From: Isochrysis galbana
Lineage: Eukaryota; Haptophyta; Isochrysidales; Isochrysidaceae
Assembly (NCBI GenBank): GCA_018136815.1
Contig: CM030942.1
Location: forward strand, 2,927,546 to 2,991,545
Reading direction: 5' to 3'
Length of the DNA stretch: 64,000 nucleotides
Part shown: positions 32,018 to 46,277 of the stretch, piece by piece
Numbering within the stretch: position 1 is the first letter of the stretch
Layout of the letters: each line of letters begins with the position of its first letter
Notes under the pieces: model-generated
Database searches by the model: none
Told to the model about the DNA's origin: nothing
What the model saw: the letters and a program-made list of their open reading frames with translations, nothing else
Made by a program: the position numbers and the translations under genes

Positions 32018-32603
32018 TTGCGCGTCGCTTCCAAGCGTTACTTGCTCGCACCCTCGGAGTGACCCGTCATTGCGGGCTAGCCCCTTCCCAGTTGGGCGGC
32101 ACAATGTCATGAGAGACGTGCCATGTCGCTAGTTGCATACTTGCCTAGTGATTGATGTTTGCTGCCGTATGCATGCCCAGTGAGTGAATGTTGCCGTGGT
32201 GTTGTGGTCGCCATCGTGAGAGTGAGCTGGTGCCGATCATGCGGACTAAAAAAGCTGCATCTATATGTTGGCTCCAGCTTGGCGCTTCAATGGCCAATGG
32301 TGGAGTGAGCGGCACGCTAGTTAGTGGTAACGTGTAGGGTGTAGGGCGGTCAAACAGGGCGTTTAAGTACTCGGCATAAATACGGGAGGGGGGCAGTTGT
32401 TGACTAGCTTCTCATCAAATGTTGTATTTAGTATTTAGGCCTTTGGAAATGAATACTTCGGTATGGGCTCGAGCTTTCTTCGTTATATACCGTCTTCTAT
32501 GTTCGTCGTGGTCGCGCAAGGCGTGCAGACTCGGATCCTCCCTAGGCTCAAAACCGGTTCGCCGATTTTCGTTTCGAAATTCGAGGATTTGAGTTTTATC
32601 TAG

Positions 32604-32768
32604 GCGAGAAGCGCTCAATCACCATCACCCACAGCATAGAAAAGCGTTCAATCACCATCAGCCTACACGTGGGAACGCGTTCAATCGCCATCACCCCCAC
32701 CGCATGGAAAAGCCTTCAATCACCATCAGCTTACACATGGAAAAGCGTTCAATCGCCATCACCTCCCG
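32604..32768 (+). repeat. Tandem GCGTTCAATCACCATCA array
   Basis: Five head-to-tail units of about 32-37 bp, each built on GCGTTCAATCACCATCA with variants (GCGCTC, GCCTTC, CGCCATCA) followed by a short CACxGCATGGAAAA-like spacer. The same core closes family C copies at 15718 and 59068 and occurs singly elsewhere. A further partial unit is near 32830. Confidence 0.8.
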
Positions 32769-32910
32769 GAAGCATATCCCCATCGATGCTCGCGTCAAAG
32801 TGGATGTAAGAGTGTGGGGTGGATGGCGATTGAAGCGCCTTTGCATGTCCTTTGTTGGTGGGTGATTAGACGCTTGTCGCCTCACGTCATTTTTTCTCCC
32901 ACTGTAATCA

Positions 32911-33020
32911 ACTAAGTTTATACTTGGTTGCCCCATGGGGGGGCACGAGCCCCCCCCTCTCTCCACTCCTCCCCTGCCATGGGGGAGGAACCACTCATCC
33001 TCCTGGCACGCCTGATGGCT
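32911..33020 (+). repeat. Dispersed repeat family A, copy 2
   Basis: Begins ACTAAGTTTATACTTGGTT and follows the copy at 372-488 for about 110 bp. The downstream sequence to about 33560 is C/G-rich and ends with a TAGTGCACG...CCTTATGG block. That block is similar to 59909-59960, so the element may extend to there. Confidence 0.6.
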
Positions 33021-35389
33021 TGCCAGGAGGCCACTGCCCTGCTGACCCACTCTCTCCCTGGCAGGCACGCCTGCCTCGCGCGTCCTGGCCTGTCGTGCGC
33101 CAGCCCATCGCTCCAACCCCCCCTCCCCCCCTGGTCGACAGGCAGACAGGTGCAGAGTGGGGGCCCCAGAGGCCCAGGAGCGCCAGCGAGGGAGAGGCAG
33201 GGGAGACCAGGGCCCAGCCCCAGCCTCCTCTGCCCCCTGAGCTGGCCTCCAGGAGCCTCCAGGGGCCGCCAGAGGGCAGCTGCAGGCCTGCCGCAGGCGC
33301 GCCATCGCGCGTGCCGCAGGAGAGGGGAGAGAGAGCGCGGAGAAGGGGGGGGGGCGGAGCGAGAGCTCCGCTCACCGGAAAATTGGTAAGTCCCGCACCT
33401 GTTTACAGGATAAGTCGGGACAGAGTCGGCCGCCCACTCAGAGACACAGGAGGAAGGGGAGGAAAGATCACCGGGGGGGGGCGCGGGCCACCGGACCATA
33501 TCTAAGCCCTTCACCCCTATCCCCCTAGTAGTGCACGGGGGGAGCCGCCTTATGGCGGGGGGAGAAGGGCCCGGGGAGTGGGGGTGTAGAAAGTATGCTA
33601 CGTGCTACGTGTAGTAGGTAGTGGTTCCATTCGCCGCGAGTGCGGTAAGAATATTAGAAGGTTTTCTCCCATTGTAATCACACCAACGTTACATACGAAA
33701 ACGCTCAACCTACTTTTATAAGTGGGGGTCAATGGGGGCCTCGCGCCCCCCTCTCTCCATTGCGGACACCCCCCGGGGTGGGCCCGTACATTCAACCCCA
33801 GCCCCTGCCCTCTGGCAGGGGCAGGGCACTCATCAATACAGCCCAGACCCCTAGTGGGCGCGGGCCGCGAGCCGCACTCCCAGGCCCGCATGGGCCTGCT
33901 CTCGTACTGACTCCCCCCCCATCCCTGGTCGCCAGGCAGACAGGGGCCTCAGGGCGGCACCCAAGGCCAGCGAGGCGAGCGAGGGAGAGGCAGGGGGGGC
34001 CAGGGGCTGAGCCCCAGCCTCCACTGCCCCCAGAGCTGCCCTTGCTGGCCCTCTGGGCGCCCCTGAAGGACCTCTGAGAGCAGGCCATGGCGCGCCGCAT
34101 GGCGACGCGCCGCAGGGACCGGGGCGGAAGAGAATGGAACGAGGGAGAGGGGGGGATTTGCACCCACCCCGATGGAGTGTGGTGAGAAACGAGCCCCGTT
34201 TGCGTTAGCAAACGGGCGAAGGGGGGCGGCTGGCGACAGGAGAGGCGAGAAGAAGGGAGTGGCTCAAGACGTCCCTGTGGCAGGTATCGGGGGGCGCAGA
34301 CATTTATTTCTTCGAGGACCGCTCGCGGCGCAAGCTGTAAGGGCCGTTCTCCTTTTTTGACGAGAGGTTCCTCCCCCCCCCCCCCCCCGGTGCTTTTTCC
34401 CGGAGAGTCGGCCGGCGTCGACCGGACCGCCTCAATGGGTTTTCGCTCATTTTAACTTGTGGGGAGTTAGAATGGGAGCCGGGGGCCTGCGAGGGGGGAG
34501 ATGTGGAAGGGTGCATAGGAGTATGTATCTGTGACAACAGCACGCGCCAAGGTGTACGGGCAGGTGCGCTGTGAATCTGCCCGTGGGTCGTTGAACGTCA
34601 ATGACCGTAGTCTTCAACATTCGTATACAAAAAATTCGCTTTTCGCGTTCGAGTTTTTCGGTTGCTTGCATCGATTGCACAACAAGTTCTGTCCCAACCC
34701 GTCGCCGCATCGGCCGCCAAAAGCAGTTGGTCAGTGTATGGCCAAATACATTCTCAAGCTCGGTCGCGAATGTCCCATCAGGTGGCGGATAAGTTGGTTT
34801 TTTGTCATGAGTCCATGCATGTGCAGATGCGTTCCGAGAGTGCTGCTTGGAAACCTGATGTTGTGATGTTGTGTGCCATGGGAGAGTGATGAGGATAGTG
34901 ATGGGGATGGGGAGGAGCATTGGGTTGGTGATGCGAATGTGAGTCCCAGTGCTGAGCTCGTTGAGAAGTTGTTGAGGTGAGATGCCTCGCGCCGCGCCGC
35001 CGCGCCGGCCGGCCGCTGCGCCGCTGCTAGCTGTGCGGGCGGCTGCTAGCCGCGCGGGCGCGCGTGTGCGGGCGCGGGCGCGCGCCACCGTCCAAATACG
35101 GAGGGGCACATGGAGGGGGTTTCAAATACGGCAAATACGGTCTGTATTTGGCCCTCGGCCAAATACGGTGAATACGTATACGTATCTCCCAACTCCCAAC
35201 TAGGACTCCCCCCAACCCCCAACTCCCCCACCCACCCACCCACCGTCCCCTGGAGCCGCTGACCCCAAGATTACTAAGATTACAAACGAGGCCGTTCCCG
35301 CGCAATGTAAACGGGCGGACGTCGTGGTGCAGAAGTGACCGGAGGAAAAAAAAAAGAAACGAGAGAGGGTACTCCTAGTAGTATGGAGA

Positions 35390-35518
35390 GAGTGAGTGAG
35401 AGAGAGAGACAGGGAGAGAGAGTGAGTGAGAGAGAGAGACAGGGAGAGAGAGTGAGTGAGAGAGAGAGACAGGGAGAGAGAGTGAGTGAGAGAGAGAGAC
35501 AGGGAGAGAGAGGGAGAG
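35390..35518 (+). repeat. 30-bp minisatellite within GA-rich DNA
   Basis: Four near-identical 30-bp units contain GAGTGAGTGAG, then (GA)n, then GACAGGGAG. Any frame translates it as a 10-residue repeat, so the ORFs across it are not evidence of coding. Confidence 0.85.
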
Positions 35519-36002
35519 AGAGAGAGAGAGGGGGGGGGGGAGGGGGGGTGGGTGGCCAGCGCGGCGATCCGCAGCCGAAGAGGCGGGAAAAAGAGAGATG
35601 TAAGAAAAGGGCGTGGGAGAGAGAGAGAAATTCGGGTGAGATGCCGAGAGAGAAGTGGGGGAGAGGAGGGGGGGAGAGAGAGAGAGAGGGAGGGAGAGGG
35701 GGGGAGGGGGGGTGGGGAGAGATGAGGAAAGGGGGGAGAAAGTGATCAGGGGAGGGGGGAGAGTAAAGAGAGGGAGAGAGAGAGGGAGGCAGTATGTGTG
35801 GAGGAGGAGGTAGAGAGGTGATGAGAGAGCAGGAGAGACCACATGAGCAAGTCCCGTGATAAAAGAGCTTATGGTCATTTATTCCTGTCTTCTCGAGGTG
35901 TGAGAGAATAGAGAGAGGGAGAGTTGCAGCGCAGAGACAGGAGAGAGGGAGCGGGGGCGGAGAGGGGGAGAGCGAGAGTGAGAGAGAAGAGGGAAGAGCG
36001 GC

Positions 36003-36042
<40 letters not shown>

Positions 36043-36058
36043 AGAGAGGTCCGGCAGG

Positions 36059-39000
36059 ATGGAGGGGCTGGCGGCGTGCACCGGTGGAGGTGCTCCAACG
36101 GGACGCCGCGTCGCAGCCCCCGCCTCGGTCCGTCAGCTCGCAATGAGCCACCTGGCCGACCTCCATCGCGAGGTGGAGCGGCTTCGGGCTAGGGCTGCCC
36201 ATCTAGAGAGCCAGCTCTCTGCGGCTCCAGCTGCCACCGCCCAGAAAGCTCAGGATCTCGCCTCTCCGCACGTCGCGCTCGTCGTCGAGCATTTCGAGGC
36301 GCTTAGCCGCCGAGCCGATGCGCTTGCAGAGCATGCCGTGCGCTGGGAGGAAGAGCTCGATGCAGCGATCCGATTGATGCCTCTGATGTCTGAATCGCCG
36401 CACGCTCCGGTGAGGGCCTCTTGCACAAATCGGCATCCATGCGACGTACGACTTATCCCTTCGCATCCCTATCTGATGGCGCCTCAGGTTAGAGTCGAGG
36501 AGACTGCGCACGGACAGTTTGGTGCGACGGCTGAAATCCACAAGGGCAACATCACGATGCAAGCGCCCCCTGCCATGTCTGTAACGCCGATTAGGTCATT
36601 GAAGAGACTTGGTGACCCAACGTCCACCTCAATTGATCGCACAATTCCGATAGCTTCGTTTTCCTCACCGCCCGACGCAATCCGTGGTATTGTTGCAAAG
36701 ATGGCGTTCCAGAAGGCTGGTGCATCAAAGGATCTCCAGCAACCAAGTCACATGCCAAATAATGGCCATCCAGAAGGTCATCTCGGCATCGCCCCGCCAA
36801 CCATTCCAGATGCATCGGAATCGATTCGAGCGTCCAGCCTCACATCGACCACGGACCTCGAATGCACAGTGCGTTTGCACGGCATGGACGCTTCACGTGC
36901 CTGCTCTGGGACAGGTAACGCAGCAGCTGTGGAATCGCTCTCACATTCTCAACATCCAGTCTGCGAAGACTCACCTGCTGGCCAGAATTTAGGGCCTCCC
37001 GGGATTCCTTCCTCCGCCGAAGCAAAGGCCCTGCAAGTAAGAGCTGAGGCCGCAGAAATGCTCGTCGAGACACTGCGTTTGAGGGAAGCCGAAGTGGTAG
37101 AGGAGGCTAGGGTGAGCGCAAGAGCGGAGATGATGGCTGAATTGGCAGACACAACGAACCGTTCGGTGACGGAAGAAGCGAGCAGAAATGCACGGTCTAA
37201 GGTGCAAGCCGAAAGTATGGCGGAGGCAAGGACGCAAGCGGAGCAGTTAAGTTGGGAACAGGTGCAGCTAGCACGAGAGTCGCCTGAGGCTGGTTTGGCA
37301 GTCCAGCAGGACGCGCATCTCACCGCTGCCGACGTGACGGGAGCCGAGCCGCCTTGCAAGCCCGAGCTTGAGGCTTTGGTTGCCCAGCTCGCCCATGCCC
37401 ATCGTTTGCTTCGACGCGAACGCGCCGCGACAAGAATTCGGGCAGGTCTTCGAAAATTTCAAGCACATCGTCACGCTCATAGAAGGGCCAGCGACACAGT
37501 GCGCAAACGGTACAACCATGACGCCCAGCAAAAATCAGCAGAGCCGATGTTAATTTCTAAAGCCCATCGCACTGACGCTTTAGAGGCAATACCAGTATCT
37601 GGGAGCTTGCAGAGCGCTGGTGTCGCATCGCCGCGTTCTGATGCTGATAGTCTAGCAGTCGAACAGCGAGAAACGCGCTTGCTCGTTGCCGCATCTCCCG
37701 TGGTCGCCAACTCTTCTCCGGGCAGCTGCCAATCCTTGCAACCAAAATCCAAAATTCAATCAAGCGTCGTCCCATCTACCATCAGCATCACGACGCCCGC
37801 CTCGGCCACGTTGAGTACACGTACCCGACCATTGTCTAGAGGCAAGTTCTCTGACAAGATGACTCTGCATGCGAAGGCCACGGAACATACAGCGGACAGT
37901 GATTCTGTAGGCAGTGCACGATTGTTGGTTGATGCCAGCGAAGCCCTGCAGGATGGCTGCAGGGCGGACACACTGGTGCAAGCTCAGAGATCGGGACAGG
38001 GAACAGCGACTCCAGCCAGGTCGACGACATCGAGGGGCGACGCCAAGAGCCAGGATTCTCTAATCAGCTTCAGCTCAGCTGAACAAGAGCGTGCGAACGC
38101 GGATAGCACTGCTGAAAGAGCACATGCTCGGCTACAGAGAGCAGTGGATGCTGCTGCACAAGAGCTCCTTACTGGGTCGCTTGGGTCAGATCTAGATGAA
38201 GGCCAAGCCCATCTTGTGTCCGAGGTCAAACGGATTATTGATGTCTCAGAGGATGACTCCACCGAAGGGGTGGATGAAACGGTCGCTTCCGTCAATGCCG
38301 AGGATTGTGAGGATGCACGCGCCGTGGTCAAGTTCACAAGATTGCCGATGGAGCCTCTACTTGCTGCACGGGCTGAGGCAGAGGCGGCGATGGCGCGCGC
38401 GGCTGCGGCAGAAGCGGCATGCGTCTCTTATCAACGACTTGCGGCAGAAGCTGAGGCCCGTGTCTTAGCTATCGAATCGGCAGCGGCTGCGAAGGTTGCT
38501 GCAGCCGAGGCAGATGCACAATCGGCACGTGCTGAGGCTGCAGATGCCAGGGTCATGTCGCATCGCGCCTCACTCTCTGTCGAGTTGTCAAATGCCAGAG
38601 CCGTGCAAGCTGAGACCACAGCATCGGAATCGCTAGCAGAAGTCGAGCGACTAAGGGCTGACCTGACGACCGCGCTCACAAAGGTGGAGATCGCGACTGC
38701 TGAGGCCCGTGCGTTTGAGATAGAGGCGGCCGATGCTAGAGCCCGAGAAGTAGCAACTATCTCGTCTTTCGAGGTCGAGATATCAGCAGCGGAACGGATG
38801 GCCTCAAGGGATGCAGAGGCTTTGCAGGAGCTACGAGCGCAAGTGAGAGAATCACAAGAGCTTAAACGAGCGGCTGAATATCGCGAACATGCTGCGAATG
38901 AGACTCTCGAGCAACACCGTATTGACGTCGATGCAGCACTCGCTAAGGTAACAAAAGAGGAAACGCTGAGGAAGCTTGCCGAGGAACGGTTGGCGGACGC

Positions 39001-42000
39001 TATGGTGAAGGCAGCAGATGCCGAAGGTGCATTGGAGGCGTCGGGAAGTCTTGTCAAAATCGTTGCTGCGGAGGCGTACGGGGTCGGTGCAAAGGCTGCG
39101 GCAGCGGCGCACCTTAGGGCAGAGGAAGCGGAGGCGAAGAAGACATTGGCGAGGAAGGAGGCTATCCAGGCCATTGCTGCCGCCGAGGAACAACACCGTT
39201 GTGCGCTGGCGGCGGCAGTGGAACGAGCGGTCGAAGCGGAAGCTGGCGCAGTGTCTGCACGCGCTGAGGCCGCGGCCGCGATGTCGCTGGTAGAAGCAAC
39301 GGAAGCTCGAGCACGTGAGGCAGAGGCGGCGGCCTCAGCGGCCATCAAGCGATCACAACAAGCTGAAACGCAAGCGGAAACACTCGTTGCAACAACACTT
39401 GCCGATCTCGAGGCGGCAACCTTTCGCGCCGAGGAAGCTGAGCGCACAGCGGCTAGAACCGCCTTGGAGGCGGCGGTTATGCGGAATGAGATGGAACAGG
39501 TGACAATACGAGCGGCCGCTGAAGGAAAAATTGCAGCTGCTGCTTCCGCCACCGTTGACCAGGCGCATGACGCGATTCACGCATTGGTTCACGAAGCGAA
39601 CAATGCGAGGCAGCAGGCATCCGAGGCGAAGGTGTCTGAGAAGAGTGCATTGAGCAAGGCAGCTACAGTCATGGCAGAGGCAGCTGTTGCTCATCAAGTT
39701 TGGCGAGCTTCGCTTGCGGATGTCGAAGCAGATATTGAAACGGGATCTCTACGGGAAACTTCATACGACGGGAAAATGGCAGCAGCCAAATCCATGGCAG
39801 CCAATGTGTCGCGCATTTCAATTGATGATGCAGAATGGCAAAACAATCCTTTGGTGATTACTGTGGATGAGGATAGGCGCGGAATGCAAGAGCGCACGGG
39901 AGTATTCACGCTGGAGGAGATACGGTTGCGTGGGGCATTGGCACTCGAACGCGCTGCATACGAGGCTGAGGTGATGCGCGCCACCAATAGTGACGCGACC
40001 TGTAGTCGCCTACATCTTGCTTCTCCCCTTGGAAACATTCAGAGCGCATCATCAAGCCCTAAATGCTAGCACAGCGCTTATGGTGCCGCACATGACTTGG
40101 GACCAGGTGATAAGCCCCGCATCGTCCTCTTTTTGTCTTAGGCACAGCTCTCTCGAGACCTAGCTGATGAGCTTGCCGGATCAGAAGCCCGTCTAGCTGC
40201 TGCGACAGCCACGACCATTCGTTTAGCCAACATCAGCGCAGCCTCCTTTAGAGAAGGCCTTCATCTGAGTGCCCGCCTTGCTCATGTGCACACGAAATTA
40301 ACAAAGATACATCACTGGCAAGGTTTGCCTGCCATCTCTGCAACATCGCTCATTCTACGCCGTCTTGCTGCGTTCCGTATCCAAGTGGCAGTACGACAGA
40401 TGCTTGCCCAGAAGCATGCGCGAGGGCTGGAAGACTTCGATAGTGCGGGAACACACCGATCTTTGAGCTCGGATGACGAGAAAATGCTATTGCTCTCTAC
40501 AGTGGCGGCAGTGCAACGGAGTTGGGCGACAGCGCAAGCTACGGCGGAAGAGGCTGTGGCAGCTGCGGTGGCTGCGGCGGACGCACACGCGAAAAGCGCG
40601 AAAGCGGCGCATGCAAGATGCGCATCGGCGGAAGCGCAAGCAGCGGAGGCGGAGGCTAGAGCAGCAGAGGCAGCAACAAGGGCAGCAGAAGCAGATTCCC
40701 GAGCCGTCACAGCAACGGCACAGAAGATGGCAATTGAGGGAGCTGTGGGAGACGCTGCGGATAGAGCCAATGCATGGGCAGCTGAGGCAAGAGCTCGCTG
40801 CGAGGCTGCCGAGACGAGGGCTGCTGCTGTGGAATCCCGGCAGACGATGGAGGTGAGAAAGCTGCGTGCGAAACTTGCTACGGCCGTGGCGGAGGCGCAC
40901 GAGGCTAGAAGGGATGCGGCCGAGGCCCGTGCACATACCTCTACAGCTCGCGCAGAAGCAGCTGCCGTCGCTTCCACGGCTACTACGGCGCAGGAGGCGG
41001 CTGTCGCAGCTATGGCGGAAGCTAGGATGAGCGATAGCATATTAGGAGAGGCTTTGGCTCGTGTCGAAGCGCTGGAAGCCGAGCTGGTCGCTACCGAAGC
41101 GCAGCTGGCTGAAATAGAAGCTGAGGCGGACGCAACTGCAGCTGAGTACACGCGAGAACGAGTGCGCAGTACAATTGATATTTCAGTTGAAGTGTTGGCG
41201 TACGAACTCTCTGAAATGGAGAGGATGGTAGAGGCGGGATGTAGATCAATGTGGAGTGCCCATAACTGTCCTGCCAATTGGCCCGTTCAGAGGGAGGCAA
41301 GAGAGTCCTCAGTGGAGTCGCCGCTTGCTATCTGCTCGATGACGACTAGGGAGCAGCCAAGGTCCTCAAAAGCCTGGCCGGGCGCGCTTGCTCGCGACGA
41401 AACGCCGGCAATGGCACACACACCAGTGGCAAGCGGTGCTGATGTATCCGCTGTTGTACTCAAAGGCGACCGCCGGCCGATGGCCGAGCTCACAAACCAG
41501 TCGTACTGTCCTCTCTATGAGTCGTCTTCTGCGCAGAGCGCACAAAGAACGTCGCGGATGCGGGCACATGTCGAAGATGCGCTGCCTCGTATGGGCGCAT
41601 ACGTCCTTGTCCCAAGAGCAGTGGTGGCCGGAGCAGATGCCTTCGACACGAGAGGTGTGCCCTCCGACGAGGGGGTCATTAGGCGCGAGGACGTGTCATT
41701 GTCTCAACCAATCGGACCATCCGACAGAAATCTACTAGTTGACAGGGCTGATGGCGCATCACGAATGGCACATGCTTCTACTGGCACTCATGGGGATTCT
41801 CATTCTGGTACGGAAGTGACGGTGGAGGTGGATCCCGTGCTCCCATTAAGATCTACAGCTGAAGGAGAGGCGCAGACCAATACAACTAGACCGGCAGAGG
41901 TTCCAACCACCCCACTTCGTGAAAGGATGGGATCGACGAATGATAGTGCCGAGCTCTATGGGGCGACCGATCTCCGACGACTACTCCATCAAGCTGCAGC

Positions 42001-43918
42001 TGCAACTCCACGCGAAGTTGCGCGTGCACTACGTACGATTGCGGTAGCAGCTGCTCCTAGGTCGGTGGCTGTTGAGCAAGGTCATCTGAGTCGCAGAAGC
42101 ACTGGGCATAGCGCCATGGTCGCTGCTGCCGAAAGAGTGGACGATGAGGCCGTCACCGATGGCCGGCTGATCAATCGTCACCAGCGGGATCGTCTGATAA
42201 ACGTCGACCAGTCTAGAGAAAGTCTAGCGATGTTGCCAACAGGTGATGACTTGAGCTCCTACGCTACGTCTCACCGTGGAAGACGCCGCAACGCCAGCAC
42301 TATGACCGATCGCCCCATCGAGCCGTCTGCTCGTGAACAAGCACCTTCAACGAGCTCGCCGACTGCCCTTGACGGCTCTGGGGACTTGAGGGTCGCAGCT
42401 GAATTGGGGCTGCAAAGAAATCATACGAGGCCGCATTTAGAGGATTCGAGGCCGCATTTAGAGGCCACAAGCAAGCGTGATGCATCCCGTTGCCTTATGT
42501 CGGAAGGCGGCGATAATAGAGCTGGAGTACAAGCTAGCGAATTGGCTGGACAAAGTCGTCAACAACTCCCTGCTCGTGTAGACCAGGATCACGAAGCGCA
42601 CGACAACATCCCACATGAAGGCAGTCAGGGCAGTTGCGAGCTCGCTGACTCTACTGGTCAACTTGGGACACGAACAGATTCCTCGCAGGAACCCGAATGG
42701 TTGCGCCTTGCCTTCTCTGACCTAAAACGCCTGCCAAGTTTTGAGGGCGGTGCTCGGCAGGGTCTGACTTCCCCTGCTGCAGACACGCTAACCAGCGCAC
42801 CATCAGACCCCAAAATCACTCCTGCAACCTTTACAACTCCACCGCGCACATCAGCGCCATCACCTCCGCATGTGCATCATGTGCCTCATGCCACCACTGC
42901 CTTTGCTCGCCGTCCACCAACACCAGCTTCGAAGGTTGCTGCTGCCTCCATAGCTGAGCGCGACGCATTGGCGGCAAGGGCAGCAAGTTTGGCCGTTGAA
43001 CTTTTACGAGAAAGAGAAGAAGGGCGCGCGATGAGCGCAAAGCTCGCCATAGCGCGCGGCGAGGCTGATGCCGTCACTGCCATTCTTGACACCAAAGTGT
43101 CTACTGCTGAAGAGGCGGGAGCTGCTGAGGCTGAGAAGGCGAGGGCTGAGGTAGCGGCGCTTCATGCCGAGCTGCACGCAGTGAAACTGGAGCTAGAGTG
43201 CGTGCGGCGGCGGGCGGATGCAGAAGGACGGCGAGCGGAATTTCATCTTCGCGTCGTTCAGTCGTCGCGGCGGCAATCACGCCAGAGTTCCTACCGAACT
43301 TCGCCCAATTATGCTGGCCCTCATCACTTGGATCATACGCCTTCGCAGGTGGCACATGCCTCGGCAGCGAACTCTGCTCGCCTCACAGTGTGCGACGTGC
43401 TGCCACGCATGCGGTATGGCCTGACTCCAACTAGGCTATTTACGTCGACCGAGTCTTCATCTGAGGAAAGTTTGCTCGATCAAGTGGGGCATGGCATCGG
43501 GCCTGAGGAAGTAGGAGCCCCACTTAGCAAGACAGAGACGGCGTCGACCATGGACGAGTACGGCACACCATCCACATCGGAATCCGAGCAGCATCCTGGG
43601 CAGTCAGCTGCATCCGATGCGCATGCTGCCACGCCCCACAACCTTGATGGGACCGCATGTGAGGCAGTCAGCGCTGGTGGCCCAACGCAGGGAGACAGGG
43701 CAGCAATTCTGATGGCGCAGGAGCACAGTAATGAGGCCGTCACTGCAGGCTCATCCGCGTGCACACTAGCATGCACGGCGGTCACACCAGTGCCTCCCCC
43801 CGAGTTGGTCGGCTGCGGCGAGGCAATCCTGCTTCCTGATCCCACTGCCTCTGATGCGGCTACGGCTCCAGGAGAGCCAGCCGGCCTCCACACATCATCA
43901 GTAGTAGTCTTGCCGTGA
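36059..43918 (+). CDS. Giant Ala-rich coiled-coil protein with IQ-like motifs
   Basis: Three exons: 36059-36409, 36488-39970 and 40142-43918, giving 2,536 residues. Intron 1 (78 bp) is a multiple of three with no in-frame stop, so it could be retained; GTGAGG...CTCAG marks it as spliceable. Intron 2 (171 bp, GTGATG...TTAG) joins ...YEAE to AQLSRDLADELAG in phase 0, continuing the heptad pattern. Long stretches (about residues 700-1310 and 1420-1690) consist of Ala/Glu/Arg heptads such as AEARAAEAATRAAEADSRAV, typical of extended alpha-helical coiled coils. IQ-like, calmodulin-binding-type segments are ATRIRAGLRKFQAHR (first half) and FRIQVAVRQMLAQKHAR (start of exon 3). No catalytic domain, signal peptide or membrane span is seen. 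A structural role is likely but unproven. A (GA)n tract ends 10 bp before the ATG. Confidence 0.8.

Positions 43919-46277
<2,359 letters not shown>

Larger units (their letters stand above)
32018..36058. other. Repeat-rich gap between kinase and coiled-coil genes
   Basis: No gene recognised. It holds the tandem GCGTTCAAT array (32604-32768), family A copy 2 (32911-33020), further degenerate copies to about 34080, a GTATTTGG-rich piece (35090-35190) and a 30-bp minisatellite (35390-35518). GA-rich sequence runs into the next gene. A short open stretch at 34288-34341 (ending YFFEDRSRRKL, stop) has an acceptor-like start but no context. Confidence 0.55.

Noticed and set aside
32604-32768. CRISPR-like repeat array
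   Set aside because: Units are contiguous and degenerate with no unique spacers of constant length, and the genome is eukaryotic.
35335-35745. ORF with a 10-residue repeat RVSERERQGE
   Set aside because: It is the translation of a 30-bp GA minisatellite, open in several frames on both strands.
38431-41277. Long minus-strand Ala/Ser-rich ORFs antisense to the coiled-coil gene
   Set aside because: Complement of Ala/Glu/Arg heptads gives Ser/Ala-rich open frames automatically; no independent start or splice context.
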